A DNA stretch of 5,984 nucleotides from Anaerolineales bacterium UBA6663 (GTDB taxonomy: Bacteria; Chloroflexota; Anaerolineae; Anaerolineales; UBA6663), in contig DKKP01000243.1 in NCBI GenBank assembly GCA_002455335.1, positions 16,812 through 22,795 of the forward strand. The letters run 5' to 3'. The position numbers and the translations under genes are program-made. Shown here piece after piece: positions 1-5,984 of the stretch. Numbering within the stretch: the first letter of the stretch is position 1; each line of letters starts with the position of its first letter. The notes under the pieces were generated by a model. That model was not told the DNA's origin and searched no databases. It worked only from the letters and a program-made list of their open reading frames with translations.

Positions 1-22
1 GATCCGGGCAACCCCCCGGATC
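1..22. terminator. GC-rich hairpin, possible terminator of an upstream gene
   Basis: Bases 1-8 (gatccggg) pair perfectly with 15-22 (cccggatc) around a 6-base loop. An alternative pairing of 5-9 (cgggc) with 26-30 (gcccg) would be followed directly by TTTT at 31-34. Either form could end transcription coming from the left, but the T run is only four bases and the window edge hides what lies upstream. It could also be an operator or a chance palindrome. Confidence 0.3.
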
Positions 23-100
23 GTGGCCCGTTTTGATTGACGCCAGACACGTGGATCAGTCGTACGATCCTGTACCGTGCGCTCATCCTTCCCTTGGCTG

Positions 101-129
101 ACCGCGGATCCTGGCGCAGGCCCTATAAT
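101..129 (+). promoter_or_regulatory. Candidate promoter for the hybrid sensor kinase gene
   Basis: An exact TATAAT hexamer lies at 124-129, about 87 bases before the ATG at 216, in otherwise GC-rich DNA where such a hexamer is rare. No good TTGACA box lies 16-18 bases upstream; the 17-base position (101-106) reads accgcg. If used, transcription would start near 136 and leave an untranslated leader of about 80 bases. The weak -35 would suit a promoter that depends on an activator, for example the AraC domain encoded just downstream, but that is inference. An inverted pair GGATC (53-57) and GATCC (66-70) lies further upstream. Confidence 0.4.
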
Positions 130-215
130 CCGAAGAGTCACACGGGTCCGCATCCATAGTCATGGCCTGACCTGTTTCGGCCAATGCGGGCCGTGGATGA
201 ACCACCACCCAACGC

Positions 216-3200
216 ATGCAACGCACGACCCGGATCGCCTGTCAATTCGATGCCGCCGACCCCTTCTGGGTGCTGGTGCGTGAAGCCGTGTATCACCACG
301 CACGCGAGAACGACGTCAGCATCCATCCTATCGACTTTGGGGATGCCTACACGTTCTCGGCAGATGCGCAGTATGCGGTGATCGAAGAGCTGCGGGCCCA
401 AGAAGTCGAGGTCTTGGTGTGTCAGGGGTTGCCAGATGAATTGATGCTGCGTCTGCTCGAGACGGGCATCCCGGTGATCTACCTGACCGAGTCGGATCTG
501 AGTCATCCGCACTTCACTTCACCCTCCGGTTTGTACGATATCGCCCGTGACGTCGTCACACACCTGGCCGAACACATGGCCGGCAAGGGCCGCGTGCTTG
601 TCCTTGGCGGCGGCGTCCATGGTCTTGGCGAAGATGGGCGCAGCCGCGCTGCCGGTGCACTCGATGCGCTGGCCGCCTTCCCCGAGATCACCTGGCATCG
701 GCAGACCACGCTGTGGACAAGCGCAGCCGTGCGCGAGCGTCTACGCGCGGCCACCTGGCCGCCGGGTGAACGCTTTGATGCGATCTTCGGCTTATCCGAT
801 ACCATCGCCCTGGCCGGGCGCGATGCGGCGCTCGATCTGGGTTTGATCGACGAGCGGGCGCTTGTCGTCGGCATCAACGGCGACCCGTTGGCGTTGGCCG
901 AGATCATCGAAGGCCGAATGCTCGCCACGGTGCAGACTTCGGCCACTGACCTCGGACGTCAGGCGCTCGACCTGGCCCGGCGCGCGGCCGAGGGTAAACC
1001 GCTCCCTGCACACTTTAGCTACAAGCCGCGGCTGGTGACGGCCCAAAACGCGAGCCGGATCGCGGCGCGTAAGCTTGTCGCCATGGCCTCATTGCCCAGC
1101 CAGCTGATCGGCGACACACACCACCAGGCCGCCCTCCGGCTGGCTCAGCTGGAGACCAGCCTCGAGATCAACAAACAGGTCGGCACGCTGCTTGATCGCG
1201 ATCGCCTGCTCAATGCCATCGCGGGTCTGATCCGGGTCAACTACCGCTATGACGACGTGGTGGCGTACCTGTGGGACGCGACAGCAAAGCGCCTGGTTGC
1301 CATCGACCCGCCGACTGAGGGGCCGCCCGAGTCGGCACGCACGATGTTGGAGACGGCCGTGCACTCCGGGCAGGCCGTGTTCGTGCCAGATATGCGACAC
1401 AGTCATCGCTACAGGCCGGACCCTGCCTGGCCTGAGACGCGCGCTCGCGTGGTGGTGCCGATCCGGCTGGGCGAGGCCGTGCTCGGCGTGCTCGATCTTC
1501 ACAGTCGTCAGGCGCGTCAGCACGGTCGCCAGGATCTGATCGGTCTGCAGTCGCTCGCCGATCAGCTGGGTGTGGCGATGCGCAACGCCGAGCTGTACAG
1601 CGAGGCCGTGCAGGCGCGTGCGCGCGCCGAACAGGCCGATCAACTTAAAACCCGGTTGTTGGCAAACGTCAGCCACGAACTCCGAACGCCGTTGAACGTC
1701 ATCCTTGGCTACTCGTCAGCGGCGCTGACCGAGCCGAACCCCTACGCGCGCGAGCTCCCCGCGGCGCTGCGCAAGGATCTCGAGCAGGTCTTCGCCAGCG
1801 GCGAGCACCTCCTCCGCCTAATCAATGATCTGCTCGATCTCTCAAGGGCCGAGATCGGCGAACTGGATCTCTACCCCGAGCCGATCGATACGCCGGTATT
1901 TCTGACCGAGACTCTGGAGGCCCTGGCGAGCGGGTTGACCCGGAACGCGGATGTGACGTGGCGGATGGAGATCCCGGAGCGCCTGCCGATGATCGAGGCT
2001 GACCCGTTGCGGCTTCGGCAGATGCTCTTCAACCTGCTGAGCAATGCCCACAAGTTCACGCGGCAAGGCGAGATCGTGCTCGGCGCGCAAGTGGCCCCGC
2101 CGAATCTACATCTGTGGGTGCGCGACACGGGCACTGGCATCCCGCTCGATCTGCAGGAACGGATCTTCGAACCGTTCGTGACAAGCCTTGGCGAGCGACG
2201 GCCCGCAGAGGGCATCGGTCTGGGCCTGACGATCACGCGGCGGCTCGCCCTGTTGCACAACGCCGCGCTCACGCTTGAGAGCCGCCCGGGCCACGGCAGC
2301 ACGTTTCACCTATACATGCCGTTGCCCAGCCTGGCCGGAAGCAAGCCGCGCGTCCCGAAGACTGGCGACCCGACGATCCTGATCATCGCTGAGCCAGGAC
2401 GCACCCCGACCGAGATCGCCGAGCTTGCTCGGCGCAACAACTGGCGGACTCTGTGGTGTCAGACCCCGGCCGGGCTCGAGGCCCTGTTGGCCGATGTCGA
2501 TCTGGCGGCCGTGGTCTGGGACATGGGCCGCAGTGCGCCAGGCGACTGGGAACTGATCGAGCGCATCCGGGTTGCGCCTCAGCTGAGCCAGCTCCCGTTC
2601 ATCCTGTACGGGCAACAGGCGCCGGGCCGAAGGCGGCGACGCGAAGGGATGACGAATGTCCTCACCAAGCCGGTCAGCCGCCAGGCCCTGCTCGACCTGA
2701 TCCTGGCCGTGCGCCCGACACCAGCGGCGCCTGTGTTGATCGTTGACGACGACCCACAGGCCCGGCAACTGTATGCGTCTGTGTTGGAGCAGCATGTTCC
2801 GGGCAACCCGGTGTTGACGGCTGAAGACGGCGAGCAGGCCGTTCAGATCCTCAGTACCCAGACGCCGGCCTTGGTGATCCTGGATCTGATGATGCCAAAC
2901 GTCGACGGCTTTGGCGTGCTCGATGCGTTGCGGACCCGACCGGCGACTCAGCGCGTGCCCGTGATCGTCTTGAGCGGGAAGGCGCTCACGGCCGAGGATG
3001 TCCAGCGTCTCAGCCAACCCCGGGTCGTTTTCCAGGCCAAAGAGGTCTTGAGCGAGGCCGAGTTGGCCGAGGCGTTGCGCCGCGTCCTCGAAGGCACCGA
3101 GGCTTTGCCGCAACCGACAAGCGCACTCGTCAAGCGGGCGATCGCTTACCTCCAGCAGCGCCACACGCTGGCGCTCTCGCGGCAGGAACTGGCTGCCACC

Positions 3201-3437
3201 CTTGGCGTCAGCGAGGACTACCTGAGTCACATCTTTCGGCAGGAGGTGGGCCTCTCGCCGTGGGAGTTCCTGAACCGCTATCGCGTGCAAAGGGCTAAAG
3301 AGCTCTTGCGGACAACGGCCCTGCCGATCCTCGAAGTCGCGGGGCGGGTGGGATTCAGCGATCTGTCCTACTTCAACCGTGTCTTCCGCAAACATGCGGG
3401 CTGCACCCCGGGCGTCTATCGGACGCGTTCGAACTAA
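216..3437 (+). CDS. Soluble hybrid sensor histidine kinase with sugar-binding-protein-like sensor, two receivers and AraC output
   Basis: A single 1073-residue polypeptide combining sensing, phosphorelay and DNA binding. Residues 5-280 resemble the periplasmic-binding/LacI sugar-binding fold (type 1): DPFW at 15-18, D195 in a LSDT motif, and a GINGDP hinge-strand motif followed by a typical ATVQ segment. Residues about 320-461 look like a GAF domain, followed by a charged helical linker. The HisKA H-box has H487 (SHELRTP). The ATPase domain shows the N-box (N606, N610), DTGTGIP at 637-643, IFEPF at 650-654 and GIGLGL at 666-671. Receiver 1 (about 718-835) is degenerate. Receiver 2 (about 840-955) is intact, with D844-D846, acceptor D890, S920 and K942. 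An AraC-type double helix-turn-helix fills 971-1073 (helices near 988-1009 and 1038-1060). I see no signal peptide or membrane helix, so the sensor should face the cytoplasm. The start is the first ATG after an in-frame TGA at 198-200; it has no clear Shine-Dalgarno. The likely role is to sense an intracellular sugar and control the downstream transporter genes. The ligand is unknown. Confidence 0.93.
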   Translation: MQRTTRIACQFDAADPFWVLVREAVYHHARENDVSIHPIDFGDAYTFSADAQYAVIEELRAQEVEVLVCQGLPDELMLRLLETGIPVIYLTESDLSHPHFTSPSGLYDIARDVVTHLAEHMAGKGRVLVLGGGVHGLGEDGRSRAAGALDALAAFPEITWHRQTTLWTSAAVRERLRAATWPPGERFDAIFGLSDTIALAGRDAALDLGLIDERALVVGINGDPLALAEIIEGRMLATVQTSATDLGRQALDLARRAAEGKPLPAHFSYKPRLVTAQNASRIAARKLVAMASLPSQLIGDTHHQAALRLAQLETSLEINKQVGTLLDRDRLLNAIAGLIRVNYRYDDVVAYLWDATAKRLVAIDPPTEGPPESARTMLETAVHSGQAVFVPDMRHSHRYRPDPAWPETRARVVVPIRLGEAVLGVLDLHSRQARQHGRQDLIGLQSLADQLGVAMRNAELYSEAVQARARAEQADQLKTRLLANVSHELRTPLNVILGYSSAALTEPNPYARELPAALRKDLEQVFASGEHLLRLINDLLDLSRAEIGELDLYPEPIDTPVFLTETLEALASGLTRNADVTWRMEIPERLPMIEADPLRLRQMLFNLLSNAHKFTRQGEIVLGAQVAPPNLHLWVRDTGTGIPLDLQERIFEPFVTSLGERRPAEGIGLGLTITRRLALLHNAALTLESRPGHGSTFHLYMPLPSLAGSKPRVPKTGDPTILIIAEPGRTPTEIAELARRNNWRTLWCQTPAGLEALLADVDLAAVVWDMGRSAPGDWELIERIRVAPQLSQLPFILYGQQAPGRRRRREGMTNVLTKPVSRQALLDLILAVRPTPAAPVLIVDDDPQARQLYASVLEQHVPGNPVLTAEDGEQAVQILSTQTPALVILDLMMPNVDGFGVLDALRTRPATQRVPVIVLSGKALTAEDVQRLSQPRVVFQAKEVLSEAELAEALRRVLEGTEALPQPTSALVKRAIAYLQQRHTLALSRQELAATLGVSEDYLSHIFRQEVGLSPWEFLNRYRVQRAKELLRTTALPILEVAGRVGFSDLSYFNRVFRKHAGCTPGVYRTRSN

Positions 3438-3496
3438 GGGCCGCCGCCGCTCCCCAAAACCGCTCCCCTGAAAGCACCACGGAATAATCCAATGAG

Positions 3497-3525
3497 GCCC
3501 CGCTTCTGTCCAAGACGGGTGGGGC
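3497..3525. terminator. Stem-loop in the 153-base gap after the kinase gene
   Basis: GCCCC (3497-3501) pairs with GGGGC (3521-3525). Inside this, 3505-3510 pairs with 3514-3519 (two G-T pairs) around a CAA loop, leaving a small internal bulge. It lies 60 bases after the kinase stop and 66 bases before the receiver start. No run of T follows, so it is not a classic intrinsic terminator. It may act as a weak terminator, an attenuator or an mRNA-stabilising hairpin separating expression of the regulator from the transporter. The rest of 3438-3590 shows only a weak AATAAT hexamer at 3483-3488. Confidence 0.3.
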
Positions 3526-3590
3526 GCCTTCGCCTACCCTGTAACCGCCACTGAAATCCAACCTGGGAAGCGCATCGCCAGATCGAAGCC

Positions 3591-3959
3591 ATGACTCTTG
3601 CGCCACAGACCGTGCTGATCATCGAGAACGACGCGGCGACTCGTCGGCTGTACGAGCGTGCGCTCAGTGCGGACTATGCCGTGTTGGCCGCGTCGGACGA
3701 GATCGACTGGGCGGAACTGATGCTCCGTCTGCCCTTGACCGCCGTGGCAGTCGAACCCGGGCCGGTCGAGGGGCGCGGGTGGGATCTGATCAAGCAATTG
3801 CGCGACCGACCCGAAACTCGAAACGTCCCGATCGTGCTCTGCACTGCGCAGGATGATCGCAGCCGCGACCAGGAATATGGTGTGGCCGCGCATCTGGTGA
3901 AACCGGTCTTGCCGGCAGATTTGCTGGCCGCCATTCATTCCGTCGCAACAGACGCGTAA
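3591..3959 (+). CDS. Stand-alone receiver-domain protein with Glu in place of the phospho-acceptor Asp
   Basis: This 122-residue protein is one CheY-like receiver domain with no output domain. The first strand and acidic cluster read VLIIEND (E12, N13, D14). The T/S switch position is T85 and the conserved Lys is K104 in LVKP. Where Asp is expected at the end of strand 3, the sequence has E55 (AVAVEP), and N13 replaces the second Mg-binding acid. It is therefore probably not phosphorylated in the normal way. Glu at this place can mimic the phosphorylated state in some response regulators (known for the family), so it may be locked in one conformation. The ATG at 3591 sits just before the conserved core, but only a weak gaag precedes it. 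The stop is 21 bases before the permease ATG, so co-transcription with the transporter is likely. Its partner may be the upstream kinase or the transporter itself; this is not shown by the sequence. Confidence 0.85.
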   Translation: MTLAPQTVLIIENDAATRRLYERALSADYAVLAASDEIDWAELMLRLPLTAVAVEPGPVEGRGWDLIKQLRDRPETRNVPIVLCTAQDDRSRDQEYGVAAHLVKPVLPADLLAAIHSVATDA

Positions 3960-3980
3960 GTGTGAGGAGGCAAACCGCTT

Positions 3981-4907
3981 ATGGCTCAAGCGCTATCCGC
4001 ACCTTCGAACTCGAATCGAGAATCCTGGACCCGGCGCTGGTTCAACACCGAAGCGCTGACGGCCTGGGTCTTCATCCTCCCGAGCCTGGTCGGTTTTGTG
4101 ACGTTCTACGCCGTGCCGGCGGTCCGCGGCCTGTACTTCAGCTTCACCGACTGGGACATGCTGAAGGATCCCAACTTCATTGGTTTTGATAACTACGTCG
4201 CGATCTTTCAGGACAAGCAGTTCTGGCAGTCGTTGAGCGTCACCGTCTACTACGTGTTGTTGAACATCCCGGCCCAGACCGTGCTGGCAGTGCTTTTGGC
4301 CGTGATGATGGATCGCGTCGTCAAGTCGACTCTGGTGCGCAGCGTCTTCATCCTGCCCTGGCTTCTGCCGGCCGTGATCGTGGGCGCGATCTGGGCCTGG
4401 GTCTTGAACCCCGGCCTCGGCCCGATCGGCTCGATCTTCCGCTCGTTGAGCCTGACGCCGCCGGGCTTCCTGGGCTCGCCGGATCTGGCGATGCCGTCGG
4501 TCGCGATGATCAACATCTGGCAATACACGGGAAACGCGGCCCTGCTCATCTTCGCCGGCCTGCAGACCGTCCCAAAGGAGGTCTATGAGGCCGGCTCGAT
4601 CGACGGCGCCAGCGAGGCCCGCATGTTCTGGTCGATCACGCTGCCGCTGCTGCGCCCGGTGCTGGTGTTCGTGCTGGTGACCACCGTCATCGGCTCGTTC
4701 CAGGTCTTCGACACCATTGCCGTCACCACCACCGGCGGGCCGGTCGGTGCGACCCGCGTGATCCTCTGGTACATCTTCGAGTTCGCCTTCAGCCGGTTCC
4801 AGATGGGATATGCCACAGCGGTTTCCGTGATCCTGTTCCTGATCTTGATCACGATCACGATCATCCAGATGCGTGTCCTTAGCGCCAACAGTTCCGATCT
4901 TGCCTGA
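3981..4907 (+). CDS. Carbohydrate ABC transporter permease, MalF/UgpA type (CUT1)
   Basis: A 308-residue inner-membrane subunit of a sugar importer. A short polar N-terminus (1-25) precedes about six hydrophobic segments, near 26-48, 86-110, 119-141, 172-195, 225-245 and 276-298. The cytoplasmic EAA loop that docks to the ATPase is clear at 203-222 (EAGSIDGAS, then a LP pair). The FILPSLVGF first helix and the FTDWD and FIGFDNY motifs after it are typical of the first permease of CUT1 systems, which import di- and oligosaccharides or glycerol-phosphate. The length is normal and no long MalF-type periplasmic insert is present. A strong GAGGAGG at 3964-3970, ten bases before the ATG, fixes the start. 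The substrate cannot be read from the sequence. It pairs with the second permease 20 bases downstream. Confidence 0.95.
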   Translation: MAQALSAPSNSNRESWTRRWFNTEALTAWVFILPSLVGFVTFYAVPAVRGLYFSFTDWDMLKDPNFIGFDNYVAIFQDKQFWQSLSVTVYYVLLNIPAQTVLAVLLAVMMDRVVKSTLVRSVFILPWLLPAVIVGAIWAWVLNPGLGPIGSIFRSLSLTPPGFLGSPDLAMPSVAMINIWQYTGNAALLIFAGLQTVPKEVYEAGSIDGASEARMFWSITLPLLRPVLVFVLVTTVIGSFQVFDTIAVTTTGGPVGATRVILWYIFEFAFSRFQMGYATAVSVILFLILITITIIQMRVLSANSSDLA

Positions 4908-4927
4908 GTGGAGACATCGGAGAGACC

Positions 4928-5845
4928 ATGACGACTCAAACGCTCACTCCGGTTCAGACGAACACGCGCCGATTCTCCCTCTCACAGGCCGCTGCCTGGG
5001 CCGTGGTGGTGGCGGCGATCATCATCACCCTTGTGCCCTTCTGGTGGGTGGTGCGAACGGCGCTGTCGACCCAGAAAGCGCTTCTGGCGAGCCCCGACTC
5101 GATCCTGCCGGTCGGCTTCACGCTGATGAACTTCGCGCGCGTCCTGGGACAGGTCGATGCGGCCACGGCCATCGCGATGGGCGGCTCGGGCCAGAAGATC
5201 GACTTCTGGCTGTTCACGCGCAACTCGTTCATCGTGACCATCGTCACAGTCGTTGGTCAGACGTTCTTCAGCGCTCTGGCGGCCTACGCCTTTGCGCGCC
5301 TCAAGTTCCCGGGCCGCGACAAGCTCTTCAACCTGTACCTGGCGGCCTTGATGATCCCGGGCATCGTCACGTTGATCCCGAACTATCTGCTGATCCATCG
5401 CGATCTGGATTGGGGCAACACGTTTCTTGGGATCGTCGCGCCGACGTTGCTGATGTCGCCCTTCGCCGTCTTCTTTCTGCGCCAGTTCTTCCTGGGGGTC
5501 AACCGCGAGCTGGAGGAGGCGGCTGCGCTCGACGGCGCGAGCGTCTTCGACATCTTCTGGCGCGTCGTGTTACCGATCAGCGGGCCGCCGATCGCCACCC
5601 TGGCTCTGCTCACCTTCGTCGGCACCTGGAACACGTACTTCTGGCCGTCGTTGGTCGGTAAAGACGAGAGCGTGCGCGTGCTGACTGTCGCGCTGGCGGT
5701 CTTCAAGTCGCAGACCCCGCAGGGCGCTCCCGACTGGACGGGTTTGATGGCCGCGACGCTCATCAGCATGATCCCGACGCTGGGCGTCTTCCTGATCTTT
5801 GGGCGCCGGGTTGTGAACTCCATCCAATTCACCGGCTTCAAGTAA
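4928..5845 (+). CDS. Carbohydrate ABC transporter permease, MalG/UgpE type (CUT1)
   Basis: The 305-residue second permease, which would form a heterodimer with the preceding gene product in the membrane. Hydrophobic segments lie near 22-42, 99-122, 134-156, 164-187, 220-240 and 272-292. The EAA loop is at 197-216 (EEAAALDGAS, then VVLP), and the protein ends in a short FTGFK tail typical of the family. Between the first and second helices (about 72-98) the external loop carries an extra stretch with GGSG at 85-88, longer than in E. coli MalG. I recall similar loops in actinobacterial and chloroflexal homologues, but this needs an alignment. The ATG at 4928 is preceded by GGAG at 4919-4922 (5 bases). 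The gap of 20 bases after the first permease indicates one operon. The ATPase and binding protein needed for transport are not in the window. Confidence 0.95.
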   Translation: MTTQTLTPVQTNTRRFSLSQAAAWAVVVAAIIITLVPFWWVVRTALSTQKALLASPDSILPVGFTLMNFARVLGQVDAATAIAMGGSGQKIDFWLFTRNSFIVTIVTVVGQTFFSALAAYAFARLKFPGRDKLFNLYLAALMIPGIVTLIPNYLLIHRDLDWGNTFLGIVAPTLLMSPFAVFFLRQFFLGVNRELEEAAALDGASVFDIFWRVVLPISGPPIATLALLTFVGTWNTYFWPSLVGKDESVRVLTVALAVFKSQTPQGAPDWTGLMAATLISMIPTLGVFLIFGRRVVNSIQFTGFK

Positions 5846-5870
5846 GCGGATCGACGAGACCGAACAAGCA

Positions 5871-5880
5871 AAGGAGGTGA
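5871..5880 (+). promoter_or_regulatory. Perfect anti-16S Shine-Dalgarno match without a normal start codon
   Basis: AAGGAGGTGA complements the usual bacterial 16S rRNA 3' end over ten bases. It lies 25 bases after the second permease stop. No ATG or TTG follows at 4-12 bases. The only candidate start codons are a CTG at 5884, which opens a 14-codon frame ending at TGA 5926-5928, and the GTG inside the element itself (5877-5879). The site may belong to a leader peptide, act as a ribosome standby site for the next gene, or be a relic of an older start. Confidence 0.45.
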
Positions 5881-5950
5881 GGCCTGCACCACGCGTCGAC
5901 CCAAAGCATTCACCGTATCCATCGTTGACACTGTCTGATCCTAGACTCTC

Positions 5951-5957
5951 GGAGGAG
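5951..5957 (+). promoter_or_regulatory. Ribosome binding site deciding the start of the last gene
   Basis: GGAGGAG lies 1 base before ATG 5959, 7 bases before ATG 5965 and 13 bases before ATG 5971, all in one frame. The 7-base spacing favours ATG 5965. Confidence 0.6.
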
Positions 5958-5964
5958 TATGTCC

Positions 5965-5984
5965 ATGAGCATGCAGAAGACCCT
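5965..5984 (+). CDS. Start of a truncated gene, product unknown
   Basis: Only the first codons are present, reading Met-Ser-Met-Gln-Lys-Thr before the window ends; an ATG at 5959 would add Met-Ser. A strong GGAGGAG just upstream supports real translation. It follows the permease pair by about 119 bases on the same strand, so it probably belongs to the same operon or regulon. In CUT1 clusters this place is often held by a glycoside hydrolase, a sugar-modifying enzyme or the binding protein. A Lys near the start would fit a lipoprotein signal, but six codons cannot decide. Confidence 0.6.

Noticed and set aside
1..36. Possible tail of an upstream protein ending at TGA 34-36
   Set aside because: Eleven codons cannot be recognised, and the same bases form a perfect hairpin.
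138..512. Open frame of 124 codons on the - strand overlapping the kinase start
   Set aside because: It is opposite the conserved start of the sugar-binding domain and has no family resemblance. It is best explained as a GC-rich shadow.
2310..3395. Long open frame of 361 codons on the - strand under the receiver and AraC region
   Set aside because: It lies wholly opposite a well-supported coding region in GC-rich DNA. The translation is rich in His, Gln and Arg with no recognisable domain, and I see no supporting ribosome binding site.
4873..5661. Open frame of 262 codons on the + strand overlapping the second permease
   Set aside because: It is the shifted frame of the permease, giving a hydrophilic His/Arg/Gly-rich product, whereas the overlapping frame has all CUT1 permease motifs.
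5925..5930. Exact TTGACA, a -35-like box before the last gene
   Set aside because: No -10-like hexamer is found 15-19 bases downstream; that position is occupied by the ribosome binding site, which would leave no room for a leader.
1..5984. CRISPR arrays, tRNA or rRNA genes, insertion sequences
   Set aside because: I saw no spaced direct repeats, cloverleaf sequences, transposase motifs or terminal repeats on either strand.

Overview
The window is high-GC bacterial DNA carrying a sugar-uptake operon with its own sensor-regulator. All convincing genes are on the + strand. I suspect a Chloroflexota-like or other GC-rich, environmental carbohydrate-using bacterium. The grounds are a very large soluble hybrid kinase with a sugar-binding-protein-like sensor and an AraC output, CUT1 permeases with a GGSG-containing loop in the second subunit, and strong GGAGG-type ribosome binding sites. 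This placement is inference; no marker gene is present.

Layout. Bases 1-215 are non-coding, with a GC-rich hairpin at the left edge and an exact TATAAT hexamer about 87 bases before the first gene. Bases 216-3437 encode a 1073-residue protein: periplasmic-binding-protein-like (LacI/RbsB fold) sensor, GAF, HisKA, HATPase, degenerate receiver, intact receiver, AraC-type DNA-binding domain. It has no signal peptide or membrane segment. A 153-base gap with a stem-loop follows. Bases 3591-3959 encode a lone receiver domain whose phospho-acceptor Asp is Glu (E55). Then come two CUT1 ABC permeases of the MalF/UgpA type (3981-4907) and MalG/UgpE type (4928-5845). The last 139 bases hold a perfect anti-16S Shine-Dalgarno match without a normal start codon after it, then the beginning of another gene (about 5965 onward) that runs off the window.

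How the parts may work together (inference): the cytoplasmic sensor domain binds an imported sugar or derivative, the kinase phosphorylates its own second receiver, and the attached AraC domain controls the neighbouring transporter genes. The lone Glu receiver is probably co-transcribed with the permeases (21-base gap) and could be a non-switching binding partner of the kinase. No ATPase subunit and no complete substrate-binding protein is in view. They must lie downstream, possibly starting with the truncated last gene, or elsewhere in the genome.

The most unusual points are the all-in-one soluble sugar sensor/kinase/AraC protein, the D-to-E lone receiver tied to a transporter operon, and the orphan perfect ribosome binding site.
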